Below are positions 24,218-32,664 of a stretch of DNA of 64,000 nt, in pieces. The position numbers and the translations under genes are program-made. The stretch's first letter is position 1. Every line of letters starts with the position of its first letter. This DNA comes from Streptomyces mutabilis (GTDB taxonomy: Bacteria; Actinomycetota; Actinomycetes; Streptomycetales; Streptomycetaceae). The notes under the pieces were generated by a model, which did no database searches, was not told where the DNA came from, and saw nothing but the letters and a program-made list of their open reading frames with translations. The stretch is from NCBI RefSeq assembly GCF_014649815.1, contig NZ_BMTT01000007.1, positions 62,001-126,000 of the forward strand. The letters are read 5' to 3'.

Positions 24218-25258
24218 GTGACTGAAGTGACGCCCACCCTGCCCGCCGACCACAGCGAACTGATCTCCGACCTTTCAGGGATCATCAGCGACTACCCCTC
24301 TGTGGACCCGGAACCGGCCCTCGCTGTCCTTGCCGGTGACGCGGCGGAGACGCTCGACCGCAACGGCACTCCGGAAGGACGCCGGGAGCTGACCGGGTAC
24401 ACGATCCTGCTGTATGCCACCTGCGGGTACGTCTCGGCACGCATCTTCAGCAAGTCGCTGTACACGACGTACACGGAGGTCCTGGACGGGATCCGCGCCA
24501 CGCTCGACCCGACGTCCTGTACCTGCCCGGCCGGAGCCCACCCTGCGGATCTGGACTCGGAGTACGGTGCCGAGGCCGGGGTGAGCATGCTGACCGAGGC
24601 CGGCCGCGCCGTATTCGCCGAGGACTGCGGTCTCAATGACGAGGAACTGGCCGCGTTCGACTGCGAGGGGTTCCTCGCCGGCCTCGCCGACCAGGCCGCC
24701 GCCCACATACGCGAGGCACACCAGGAGATATTCGGCGACATCGACGTCTCCCACCTCGACGCGCAGTTCATCCGCGACGGCGGCGGCGTGGACGTCGTCG
24801 CCATGCAGGAGTCGATCCGGCGTACCTGGGAGGACAACACCGGCCCAGTCGCCTTGTGGTCCGCCCGCCGCTGGCTGTCCGGGCAGGTGCGGGACGAGGA
24901 ACGGCTCGGCCTGTTCCTGTGCATGTGGATGGGCATCGCCCAGACGTACGAGGGGCTGCCGCCCTCGTACGCCCGCGATCTGGCCGCGGCCCTCGACACC
25001 ATCGACCTGGACGTCTCCTGCGAGCACTCCCGTCACCCCTGGTCCACCGCCGAGGCCACCGTGCAGTCCCGGTACCGCGCGGTGGTCCACCTGTACGCGC
25101 CCGAGGAACACCCGGACACCCCCGTACCCGCCGAACTCTCGGCCCGCGAGCTGTGGGACTGCCCGGGGCAGTACGCCGAGCTGGCACGCAGCGCACTGGT
25201 GAATGTCAAGGGTTGGCGTCACATGCGCGGCGGCGAGGACGAGGACTGGGAAGGCTGA
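24218..25258 (+). CDS. Protein of unknown function (346 residues)
   Basis: A soluble, acidic, helix-rich protein. I place the start at GTG 24218 (VTEVTPTLPADHSELISDLS), since upstream in-frame residues look non-coding. Features: a Cys pair in TSCTCPAGAHP near residue 107, isolated Cys near 138 and 149, a long helical centre (LADQAAAHIREAHQEIFGDI), and a conserved-looking WSARRWLSGQVRDEERLGLF with LGLFLCMWMGIAQTYEGLPP. The end is acidic. I do not recognise a domain. Coding character is good, so the gene is probably real, alone on its strand, and may be taxon-specific. Confidence 0.6.
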   Translation: MTEVTPTLPADHSELISDLSGIISDYPSVDPEPALAVLAGDAAETLDRNGTPEGRRELTGYTILLYATCGYVSARIFSKSLYTTYTEVLDGIRATLDPTSCTCPAGAHPADLDSEYGAEAGVSMLTEAGRAVFAEDCGLNDEELAAFDCEGFLAGLADQAAAHIREAHQEIFGDIDVSHLDAQFIRDGGGVDVVAMQESIRRTWEDNTGPVALWSARRWLSGQVRDEERLGLFLCMWMGIAQTYEGLPPSYARDLAAALDTIDLDVSCEHSRHPWSTAEATVQSRYRAVVHLYAPEEHPDTPVPAELSARELWDCPGQYAELARSALVNVKGWRHMRGGEDEDWEG

Positions 25259-25343
25259 GCGGTTCCGGTGCACCACCGGTCGCGTGAAGCTGCCTGAACC
25301 CCTCCTCGTGCTGTTCCCGGGATGTTCCCATCGAGCGAAGGGC

Positions 25344-25364
25344 CCTCCGTGGTGTCCACGGAGG
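25344..25364. terminator. Hairpin downstream of the unknown gene
   Basis: 9-bp perfect stem CCTCCGTGG / CCACGGAGG with a 3-base loop, 85 bases after the stop at 25258. Possibly a terminator. The rest of 25259-25470 is non-coding. Confidence 0.4.
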
Positions 25365-25470
25365 TCCCATGGTGGCCTCTGACCTGTGTTTCTCTGTGCG
25401 CCTTCGTGAGTCGCTTCCGCACCTGCCGGTATAATTGGGGAATTGACCCCGGGTCAGCGCCGTGACGCGT

Positions 25471-25514
25471 TGTGCCCCCGGCAGGGTTCGAACCTGCGAC
25501 ACCCGCGTCAGGAG
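25471..25514. repeat. Near-copy of the 3' part of tRNA-Arg (attachment-site candidate)
   Basis: 44 bases matching the tRNA-Arg gene end at 26824-26867 in 41 positions, covering anticodon loop to 3' end (for example TGTGCCCCCGGCAGG then TTCGAACCTGCGACACCCGC). The 5' half of a tRNA is absent and the anticodon stem cannot form. This is the usual trace left by a tyrosine-integrase element that used the tRNA 3' end as its target. Same orientation as the tRNA, 1.35 kb away. Confidence 0.7.
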
Positions 25515-25653
25515 TTCGGTCCGAGCCCGTCCCAACTGCTGTTGTGGACTGGTGCGGCGGCCGGACAGAGACGCTGATGTACGTCGCTGACCGGCCTCGT
25601 TGATGACAGCCGTGGATGTCGATCCGAGCGATCCAGGCTTCACCTCTTGCTCC

Positions 25654-25923
25654 TCATCTGGGTTGGTAGTCCCAGAAGCAATAGGCGCACGCGCCACGTC
25701 CCTCCGCCGTTGCTTCGGCCAACGCGACACGACGCCGAGGATGAGTGTCCATACCCACACTCAGGGCGTACTCCTGCCCATCCTCCAGGGCCTTACAGGC
25801 CGAAGAGCGGTGGAAGACCTCGCCCCCGGCTGTGATGTAGACGAACTTGACCAGGCCCTCGGGGACAGGAGCGCAGTCCACGCACTGTTGGACAACTAAG
25901 TCGTGCATGCATCGCTCGTCCAT
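25654..25923 (-). CDS. Small Cys-rich protein, possible zinc-binding
   Basis: 89 residues, ATG at 25923. Cys pairs CMHD...CVDC near the start and CAYC near the end, with FHRSSACKALEDGQ in the middle and VALAEATAEGRGACAYCFWD closing. The pattern suggests a small zinc-ribbon protein. Similar proteins occur in Streptomyces accessory regions. It lies between the tRNA-Arg copy and the tRNA, so it may be cargo of the former element. Function unknown. Confidence 0.6.
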   Translation of the reverse strand: MDERCMHDLVVQQCVDCAPVPEGLVKFVYITAGGEVFHRSSACKALEDGQEYALSVGMDTHPRRRVALAEATAEGRGACAYCFWDYQPR

Positions 25924-25949
25924 GCCGCCAGGTTAGTCAGCGGGTCTGA

Positions 25950-26210
25950 CGGGACCATCACGACTACCTCCACCGCTACTTCGAGATTACCGCCCGCGCC
26001 ATCGACGGATTGGAGAAGGCCCTGGCCGGCCTCGGCCTCCTGGACGACGCCCTCGCCCTGGACCTGCGCAAACCCCAGGACTACTTCCACCGCGTGTGGT
26101 CCACGGCCTTCCGCGCCGCCGACCTCGCCGACGCGGGCAACGACGAGCAGGACGAGTACAGCGATACGTGCACAACCGAAGGCGACGCTCTCGAACAGGA
26201 CATCGCATGA
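25950..26210 (+). pseudogene. 3' fragment of an unknown mobile-element gene
   Basis: An open frame starting after a TGA at 25947: HHDYLHRYFEITARAIDGLE, then LRKPQDYFHRVWSTAFRAAD, ending EQDIA with TGA at 26208. The text has good coding character from its very first residue and no start codon at its head, so the 5' part is missing. Its stop overlaps the ATG of the DUF6262-like remnant. By context it may be the end of a recombinase or another gene of the lost element, but the family is not recognised. Confidence 0.5.
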
Positions 26211-26596
26211 AGACCGCAGTGGTTCCATAACCCCGCACGGCCGCTGCCCTGGCCGCCCGCTGCCACGAGACCGAGACTGCCCTCCAGCGGGTCCGCGAAG
26301 CCATCACCCGACTCCGGCGCGAGAAGGCCCAGGTCAGCGTCGCCGCCGTCACCCGATCGTGCGGCAGACTCTCTCGTCGGCGGGTGGTACATGTGAGGCG
26401 TGGTCTGCAGGAAGCTGCCAAGCGGCTCCAGCATCAGGACGCCGCGGCCGCTAAGCAGGCGCTTACGAATGGCATCGACCTTGCTGAACTGCGTAACAAG
26501 GCGCAAGAGGCAGGCTTGGATCCGAATGAGGTTGTTGCCGGATACGAGGAGTTGCGGGACTCACAGTGTCTGTTGAGGACGTGCTCAAGATGTTGA
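26207..26596 (+). pseudogene. DUF6262-like remnant
   Basis: ATG at 26207 (MKTAVVP) is followed by an in-frame TAA at 26228-26230, after which the same frame continues: PRTAAALAARCHETETALQR, VREAITRLRREKAQVSVAAV, then an apparent deletion of the usual SRSWLY-type segment, and a helical end EAAKRLQHQDAAAAKQALTN. This resembles DUF6262 proteins, which are encoded beside site-specific recombinases in actinobacterial mobile elements. The nonsense codon and missing segment mean it is broken. The 3' part could still be translated from GTG/ATG codons near 26384. Confidence 0.45.
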
Positions 26597-26825
26597 GCCG
26601 GGCTCCCATCACAGGCTGAACAACTCGGCTCCGCCTACGGATCCTCGCCATTCGCGAGGTGCGTGAGTGGCGGCCCCTCATGAGGCGATCATGCTTGTGG
26701 GCCAAGTTTCTCGGCGCGGTTGCTCTCAACTCGTGAGTGCGCGTACTGGCACGCGTGTGGCACGACCCCGGACACGACGAAGGGCCAGCGGGAGGAAACC
26801 CCTCCTGAGCCGGCCCTTCTCTCTG

Positions 26826-26898
26826 TGCCCCCGGCAGGATTCGAACCTGCGACACCCGCTTTAGGAGAGCGGTGCTCTATCCCCTGAGCTACGAAGGC
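26826..26898 (-). tRNA. tRNA-Arg (anticodon CCT)
   Basis: 73 bases that fold completely: acceptor GCCTTCG/CGGGGGC, D stem GCTC/GAGC, anticodon stem CCGCT/AGCGG with loop CTCCTAA (anticodon CCT, reads AGG), T stem GCAGG/CCTGC with TTCGAAT. CCA is not encoded. Its 3' part is duplicated at 25471. Confidence 0.97.
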
Positions 26899-26942
26899 AT
26901 GGCGGCAAGGTGCGGTGCCGCCGCCGACAGTGTAGCGGTTGG

Positions 26943-28559
26943 TCAGGCCAGGGGGACCGTGCGGAAGCGGCCGGCGACGCGTAGGTCGGCCTCGATGCGG
27001 GCGGCGGTTTCGCGGAGGGGCGGGAGGACGTCCGTCACGCAGGCCGCTGCCGTGCGGCGGGCGGCGTGCATCGCCACGTTCACCGCGGCGACCACCCGGC
27101 CCTCCCGGTCGTGGACCGGGACGGCGAGGGAGCGCAGGCCGGCCTCCAGTTCCTCGTCGATCAGGGAGTAGCCCGCCGACCGGGTCTCCGGGAGGGAGAG
27201 GAGGACGCGGCCCAGGGAGGTCGTCCGGGCGGGGAGGCGGGTGCCGACCGCGATCCGGGCGCTCAGCACGCGGCTCACGGATGCCCTGGCCGTGTACTGG
27301 ATCTCCTCGCCCGAGTCGGACAGGACGGCCAGTGCGGTCGACTCGTGGACGCGGGCGGCGAGGGCGGTCAGGTGGGGCTGGGCGATCTGGGGGAGGGAGG
27401 TGCGGGAGAGGGGTGGGAAGCCGAGGGAGAGGACCCGGGGGGTGAGGGTGAAGGCGTGGTCGGGGGTCTGCCGTACCAGGCCCGCGTGTTCGTGGGTGAT
27501 CAGGGCCCGGCGGGCTGTCGCCCTGGCCAGACCCGTCGCCTTCGCGACCTCCGAGAGGGTCAGCTCCGGGCGGTCCTCGCCGAAGGCCGTCAGTACGGTG
27601 AGGCCGCGGGCCAGGGATTCGACGAAGTCCCGGCCGAGTTCCTGCTTCGACGCGCCCGTCCAGGCGGCCAGGCCGGCCGGGGGCGGGCCCGGTCGCGGGG
27701 GCGGGGCGGCGCGCAGGTCGTCCTCCATCGACCGCACCGCCACGCGGAGGCGGGGCAGCAGGGTCGTGCGCAGGTCGTCCGCCGTGTGGCGGCTGGTGTG
27801 GCTCACCACGCTCGCCACGCAGGCCGGGGCGCCGGTGCGGGGGTCCCGCACGGGGACGGAGACCGCGACCAGGCCCGGTTCGATCAGCTGGTCGTCCAGG
27901 GACCAGCCATCTGTGGCCGCCTTGGCCGTACGGTGCTCGAAGTCCTCCTGGGGCGTGGGGTGTTCGGTCGGGGGGACGGCCGGGAAGCCGCGGTCTCGGG
28001 GGTCCGCCGCTCTGCGGGCGCGCCAGTGCTGCCAGTCGGCCTGCGTCCACTTCGTGGCGAACAGCGGGCCCGGCGCGGTGCGTTCGGCGGGGAGGAGATC
28101 GCCGATGCGGAAGCTGAGGGACATCGCGCGGCGGCGCGTGGCCTGGTGGATGAAGCGGATGCCGTCGCGGTCGCCGACCGCCAGGGACACCGACTCGTCC
28201 AGTTCGTCGGCCAGGGCGTCGGCGCGGGCGGACAGCAGGGCGGGGAGGCGGAGGGCGGCGAGGTAGGCGTTGCCCAGTTCCATCAGGCGGGGGGCGAGGG
28301 CCACGTCGCGGCCGTCGAGGCGGACGTAGCCCATGCGGGCGAGGGTGGCCGTGACGCGGTCGACCGTGGAACGGGCCAGGCCGGTGGCCTTCTCCAGGCC
28401 GCTGAGGCTGAGGGTGCCGTCGTCCGCGTCGGTCAGGTGACGGAGTACCGCGATGCCGCGCAGCAGGGGGGCGACCGCCTCGGCCGGTACGTCCGCCCGC
28501 CCGGACGGTGCGGCGGCGGGCCCGTTCTGCGGGATGTCGTTCGTGGCGTCGGCGAGCAT
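26943..28559 (-). CDS. Tandem-domain IclR-family transcriptional regulator
   Basis: A 538-residue protein made of two complete IclR units. Unit 1: HTH at about 30-92 (LSLSGLEKATGLARSTVDRV) with effector domain at about 95-275. Unit 2: HTH at about 305-370 (LTLSEVAKATGLARATARRA) with effector domain at about 372-535 ending in TAARIEADLRVAG. Normal IclR proteins have about 260 residues and one unit. Such a fusion could act as a built-in dimer. ATG at 28559. It lies downstream of the metalloprotease gene on the same strand only in position (68 bases apart), and no target is evident. Confidence 0.87.
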   Translation of the reverse strand: MLADATNDIPQNGPAAAPSGRADVPAEAVAPLLRGIAVLRHLTDADDGTLSLSGLEKATGLARSTVDRVTATLARMGYVRLDGRDVALAPRLMELGNAYLAALRLPALLSARADALADELDESVSLAVGDRDGIRFIHQATRRRAMSLSFRIGDLLPAERTAPGPLFATKWTQADWQHWRARRAADPRDRGFPAVPPTEHPTPQEDFEHRTAKAATDGWSLDDQLIEPGLVAVSVPVRDPRTGAPACVASVVSHTSRHTADDLRTTLLPRLRVAVRSMEDDLRAAPPPRPGPPPAGLAAWTGASKQELGRDFVESLARGLTVLTAFGEDRPELTLSEVAKATGLARATARRALITHEHAGLVRQTPDHAFTLTPRVLSLGFPPLSRTSLPQIAQPHLTALAARVHESTALAVLSDSGEEIQYTARASVSRVLSARIAVGTRLPARTTSLGRVLLSLPETRSAGYSLIDEELEAGLRSLAVPVHDREGRVVAAVNVAMHAARRTAAACVTDVLPPLRETAARIEADLRVAGRFRTVPLA

Positions 28560-28627
28560 CGGGTCTCCGGTACGGGGGTCGCGGCGGGCCCGCCTACCGT
28601 AATGCCGCCGGATGTGGGCGCCGGTCG

Positions 28628-29917
28628 TCACCTGCGGGTGACGCTCACCTGGTGGTCGCCCTTCGCGTCCGCTCCCGAGACCGCGATCGTGATGCCGTGG
28701 CGCGGGTCCTTGAAGGTCTCGCCGGGGGTGAAGGCCGCGTCCGACAGCTCCGCGTGGACGTTCGGGGCGCGGGTGCAGCCGCCGCTGTCCCGGCGGGAGT
28801 CGTAGACCGTCACCGGGCCCATGCCCGTGTCCACGTCCGCGTCGACCTTGTAGACCAGGACGCCCGGCCGGCACACCACCTCGTCGTTGCCGCCGGGGGT
28901 GCGCAGTTCGACCGCGTACCCGGACTCGGCGTCCAGCGGGACGACCACCAGTTTGTCGCCGCCCTTGCGGGCCAGCGGGGTCAGTGTGTACTCCGTCGTA
29001 CCCGGTGCCGACGCGCAGTGCACCTGAGTGCGGTCCAGCCAGCCCAGCTTCCACTTGTGCCAGCCCAGGAGGTCGTTGTTGGCGCCCCAGTCCTCGCTCA
29101 TGATGTCCCAGTGGCCGACCGCGCCCCCGCCCTCCTGGGTGTAGAGGTCCGGGAGTCCGAAGACGTGGCCGTTCTCGTGGGGGAGGACGCGGTAGCCGGT
29201 CTCGTCGTAGGAGCCGGAGCCGTCGTCCTGGCGGGAGTAGACGAAGGAGGCGTTGGCGACCGGGACGCCGTCGGCGATCGGCGCCTCGTGGTTGCCGGCG
29301 AAGGTGACGGACAGGACCGTGTCCAGGGCGGAGGGGCCGGCGTTGGGGGTGACCAGCACGTTCAGGAGGTCGTACGCGCGGAAGTCGACCTTCGCGTCGG
29401 CCCGGGTGACCAGGTCCTCGACCAGTTCGCGGTAGCCGGGCTCGAAGGGCGCGCCGCGCTCTATGCCGTACTCGGCGAACGACTTCGGCATGCGCAGCCA
29501 GTCCCGGATCGGTGTCTCGGGGCGGTAGTCGAGGCGGCCGTAAGAGCTGGTGCGGAACCACTCCTCGGTCTGCGGGAAGAACTCCGCGTACCGGTCGAGC
29601 GCCTTGCCCTCGCCGGGGGCGTCGGAGAAGTCGATCATCAGGGTGAGGGCGCGGACGGTGCCCGTGGAGCGGGCGTAGCCGGCGGAGGTGGGGACGCCCT
29701 CGGACATCTGGATCTCGGGGCCGCCGCTGATCATGCAGGGGCCGTGCGCGGAGGAGCGGGAGAGGGGGGCCGGGCCGGGGCCCGCCGCGGTGGTGCCGGG
29801 GGCGAGCCGGCCGGTGCCCGCCGAGGTGCTGACCGCGAAGGTCACGGCGGTGACGGTCGCGATCGCGGCCACTCTGCGCGGGCGTATGCGGCGGCTCGGC
29901 TGCGGCTGCGGCTGCAT
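28628..29917 (-). CDS. Secreted M6-family metalloprotease
   Basis: A 429-residue exported protein. Signal peptide at about residues 1-40 (basic RRIRPRR then AAIATVTAVTFAVSTSAG), zinc site HENGHVFGLPD (HExxHxxGxxD) near residue 214, and the Met-turn-like DIMSEDWGA near 239, as in immune-inhibitor-A-like M6 peptidases. The C-terminal third contains a beta-rich region (YTLTPLARKGGDKLVVVPLD). ATG at 29917 is supported by GGAGG five bases upstream. An earlier in-frame start at 29935 lacks such a site. It probably degrades extracellular proteins. Confidence 0.88.
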   Translation of the reverse strand: MQPQPQPSRRIRPRRVAAIATVTAVTFAVSTSAGTGRLAPGTTAAGPGPAPLSRSSAHGPCMISGGPEIQMSEGVPTSAGYARSTGTVRALTLMIDFSDAPGEGKALDRYAEFFPQTEEWFRTSSYGRLDYRPETPIRDWLRMPKSFAEYGIERGAPFEPGYRELVEDLVTRADAKVDFRAYDLLNVLVTPNAGPSALDTVLSVTFAGNHEAPIADGVPVANASFVYSRQDDGSGSYDETGYRVLPHENGHVFGLPDLYTQEGGGAVGHWDIMSEDWGANNDLLGWHKWKLGWLDRTQVHCASAPGTTEYTLTPLARKGGDKLVVVPLDAESGYAVELRTPGGNDEVVCRPGVLVYKVDADVDTGMGPVTVYDSRRDSGGCTRAPNVHAELSDAAFTPGETFKDPRHGITIAVSGADAKGDHQVSVTRR

Positions 29918-30119
29918 GCGGACCTCCCGGGCCACGGCAGCCGCCCGACTTCGGCTGCACCCTTGGGCTCACCCTGTGCCGAGGGGTGGGCGGGCGCGCG
30001 CTGGAGGAGCCGATCGTGGGTTTCTCGCCGGTAGCGGCCGATCGGGGGACCGCGGGTCACTCCTGGGCCCTCGCATGTGACTCAGGTCACGGCGGGTTTT
30101 TTCGGGGACGGGAAATAAC

Positions 30120-30176
30120 CGGGGATCGTTTCCCCGTTTGGTCATGTGTCCAGGCGAAACGGGGATTCCCTCCCCG
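30120..30176. promoter_or_regulatory. Duplicated operator of the TetR/MFS efflux unit
   Basis: Two copies of the palindrome CGGGGA-N5-TCCCCG, at 30120-30136 and 30160-30176, with centres exactly 40 bp apart. A further repeat relation joins them (TCCCCGTTT at 30131 with AAACGGGGA at 30157). They lie 31 to 88 bases before the tetR start and are likely autoregulatory. Confidence 0.7.
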
Positions 30177-30207
30177 GATCGCCAACCCGACGTCCGAGGA
30201 GTACGCC

Positions 30208-30861
30208 GTGCAGACCGCAACCCCCGAGCAGCGGAAGGCGACCCGGCCCCGCGCCGACGCCCTGCGCAATCGGGAGCGGATCGTCGCCGCCGCCCGGGAG
30301 ATGTTCGTCGAGCACGGGCCCGACGTGCCGCTCGACGACGTCGCCCGCCGGGCCGGGGTCGGCAACGCCACGGTGTACCGCAACTTCCCCGACCGAGACG
30401 CCCTCGTCCGCGAGGTCGTCTGCTCGGTCATGGACCGCACGGCACGGGCGGCCGAGCTCGCGCTCGCGGAGACCGGCGACGCGTTCGAGGCGCTGGAGCG
30501 CTTCGTGCACGTGGCCGCCGACGAGCGGATCAGCGCCCTGTGCCCCATGGTGTCCAGCACGTTCGACCAGCACCACCCCGACCTGGAAGCGGCGCGCGAA
30601 CGGGTCGAGCGGCTCGTCGCCGAGGTCATGGACCGGGCGAAGGCGGCCGGTCAGCTCCGCGCCGACGTGGGCGTGGGCGATCTGATGATCGCCGCGGCCC
30701 AGCTCAGCAGGCCCCCGGCCGGTACGGGGTGCCTGAGTGCCGACCGGTTCGTCCATCGCCACCTGCAGCTGTTCCTGGACGGGCTGCGGGCTCCGGCCCG
30801 ATCCGCCCTGCCGGGCACGGTCGTGACCATGGAGGATCTGCGCCGGCCCTGCGACCCGTAG
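30208..30861 (+). CDS. TetR-family repressor of the downstream MFS exporter
   Basis: A 217-residue TetR protein: HTH at about 20-66 (ERIVAAAREMFVEHG, VPLDDVARRAGVGNATVYRN) with a helical ligand domain. GTG at 30208 follows GAGGAGTACGCC. It precedes an EmrB/QacA-type exporter by 158 bases on the same strand and has two strong operator palindromes in front. Expected to repress both until an inducer binds. Confidence 0.88.
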   Translation: MQTATPEQRKATRPRADALRNRERIVAAAREMFVEHGPDVPLDDVARRAGVGNATVYRNFPDRDALVREVVCSVMDRTARAAELALAETGDAFEALERFVHVAADERISALCPMVSSTFDQHHPDLEAARERVERLVAEVMDRAKAAGQLRADVGVGDLMIAAAQLSRPPAGTGCLSADRFVHRHLQLFLDGLRAPARSALPGTVVTMEDLRRPCDP

Positions 30862-31019
30862 TTCCGCGAAGATCCGCCGTCTGACGCAGGCGAAGACGGC
30901 ACAGAAGCCACAAGACTCACCGTCCGACCGGAGGGCGGCGGCTCCCGCAGCCGTCGCACCGGTCCAGTCGTCCCTTTGCTCACCTTTTTCCGTCACGAAG
31001 TCCCGAAGTGGGTATCCCC

Positions 31020-32564
31020 ATGTCTCAATCAGCCGTCCAGGCCTCCGGCGTCACCGACGCCCCGGACGCCGGCCGCTGGAAAGCGCTCGTCTTCATCGCG
31101 CTCGCCCAGCTGATGGTCGTCCTCGACGCCACCATCGTGAACATCGCCCTGCCCTCCGCCCAGCAGGACCTCGGCATCTCCGACGGCAACCGGCAGTGGG
31201 TCGTCACGGCCTACGCCCTCGCCTTCGGCGGTCTGCTGCTGTTCGGCGGCCGGATAGCCGACCTGTGGGGCCGCAAGCGCACCTTCGTCGTGGGCCTGGC
31301 CGGCTTCGCCGTCGCCTCGGCGCTCGGCGGTGCGGCCACCAACGAGGCGATGATGTTCGGCTCCCGCGCCCTCCAGGGCGTCTTCGGCGCCCTGCTCGCG
31401 CCCGCCGCGCTCTCCCTGCTCGCCGTGATGTTCACGGACGCCAAGGAGCGTGCCAAGGCCTTCGGCATCTACGGTGCGATCGCCGGTGGCGGTGGTGCCG
31501 TGGGTCTGATCCTCGGCGGTTTCCTCACCGAGTACCTGAACTGGCGCTGGACGTTCTTCGTCAACATCCCGTTCGCGGTGGTCGCCGCGGCCGGTGCCTA
31601 CTTCGTCGTCCGTGAGCCTAAGGGCGCCCGCAACCGCTCGCCGCTCGACATCCCCGGCGTGATCCTCTCCACCCTCGGTCTGGTCGCGCTCGTCTACGGC
31701 TTCACCCGCGCCGAGTCCGAAGGCTGGAGCGACGCGGTGACGGTCGGCATGTTCGTCGGCTCCGCCGCGCTGCTGCTGGCCTTCGTGGTCGTCGAGTCGC
31801 GGGTGAAGGCCCCGCTGCTGCCGCTGCGCGTGATCACCGAGCGCAACCGGGGCGGGGTCTACCTCTCGCTGGGCCTGGCGATCATCGCGATGTTCGGCCT
31901 GTTCCTCTTCCTGACCTACTACCTGCAGATCGTGAAGGGCTACACGCCGGTCAAGACCGGCTTCGCCTTCCTGCCGATGATCGCGGGCATGATCACGGGG
32001 TCCACCCAGATCGGCACCCGCCTGATGACGCGGATCGCGCCCCGGCTGCTGATGGGCCCCGGCTTCCTGGTCGCCGCAGTCGGCATGCTGCTGCTGACCC
32101 AGCTGGAGATCGACACCTCGTACGCCGCAGTGCTGCTGCCCGGCATGCTGCTGCTCGGTCTCGGCATGGGTACGGCGTTCATGCCGGCCATGTCCATGGC
32201 CACGCAGGGCGTCGAGCCGCGGGACTCCGGTGTCGCCTCGGCGATGGTCAACACCTCGCAGCAGGTGGGCGGTGCGATCGGTACGGCGCTGCTGAACACC
32301 ATCGCCGCCTCGGCCACCACGTCCTACGTCGCCGACCACATCGGCGGTGCGGCCACCCGGTCCCAGCAGCAGCTGGTCCAGCTGGAGGGGCAGGTGCAGG
32401 GCTACACCAGCGCGATCTGGTTCGCCGTCGGCATCCTGGTGGTGGCGGCCGTGATCGCCCTGACCTTCGTCAACGCCGGGCGTCCGGGCGGCAGCGCCGT
32501 CACGGGTTCCGGTTCGGGCGACGCGGCCGAGGAGGAGCTGCCGGTGCCGGTCGTCGCCCACTGA
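31020..32564 (+). CDS. MFS multidrug exporter, DHA2 (EmrB/QacA, 14-helix) type
   Basis: A 514-residue exporter. Motif D1 at helix 1 (LAQLMVVLDATIVNIALPSA), motif A GGRIADLWGRKRTF, motif C region GAIAGGGGAVGLILGGFLTE, and C-terminal GVASAMVNTSQQVGGAIGTA are typical for DHA2 proteins with 14 helices. Proton-driven efflux of drugs or secondary metabolites is the expected role. ATG at 31020. GTG at 31008 is possible. Probably transcribed with the tetR gene in front. Confidence 0.9.
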   Translation: MSQSAVQASGVTDAPDAGRWKALVFIALAQLMVVLDATIVNIALPSAQQDLGISDGNRQWVVTAYALAFGGLLLFGGRIADLWGRKRTFVVGLAGFAVASALGGAATNEAMMFGSRALQGVFGALLAPAALSLLAVMFTDAKERAKAFGIYGAIAGGGGAVGLILGGFLTEYLNWRWTFFVNIPFAVVAAAGAYFVVREPKGARNRSPLDIPGVILSTLGLVALVYGFTRAESEGWSDAVTVGMFVGSAALLLAFVVVESRVKAPLLPLRVITERNRGGVYLSLGLAIIAMFGLFLFLTYYLQIVKGYTPVKTGFAFLPMIAGMITGSTQIGTRLMTRIAPRLLMGPGFLVAAVGMLLLTQLEIDTSYAAVLLPGMLLLGLGMGTAFMPAMSMATQGVEPRDSGVASAMVNTSQQVGGAIGTALLNTIAASATTSYVADHIGGAATRSQQQLVQLEGQVQGYTSAIWFAVGILVVAAVIALTFVNAGRPGGSAVTGSGSGDAAEEELPVPVVAH

Positions 32565-32602
32565 CGACGCCGGACGCGGTACCCCTCGGGCCCCTGTTCC
32601 AT

Positions 32603-32637
32603 CCGTGCGCAGGGGAGGGGACGCCCCTCGCGCACGG
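32603..32637. terminator. Hairpin between convergent MFS and marR genes
   Basis: Stem CCGTGCGCAGGGG / CCCCT-C-GCGCACGG with one bulged C and an 8-base loop. Confidence 0.65.
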
Positions 32638-32664
32638 TTCCCGGGACCTGCCCCGGCCGCGCGT

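Noticed and set aside
24011-25258. Terpene synthase reading of the 346-residue protein
   Set aside because: Helix-rich and acidic, but the DDxxD and NSE/DTE metal motifs are absent.
25471-25546. A second complete tRNA-Arg gene
   Set aside because: Only the 3' part is present. Anticodon stem and D arm cannot be formed, so it is an att-like copy.
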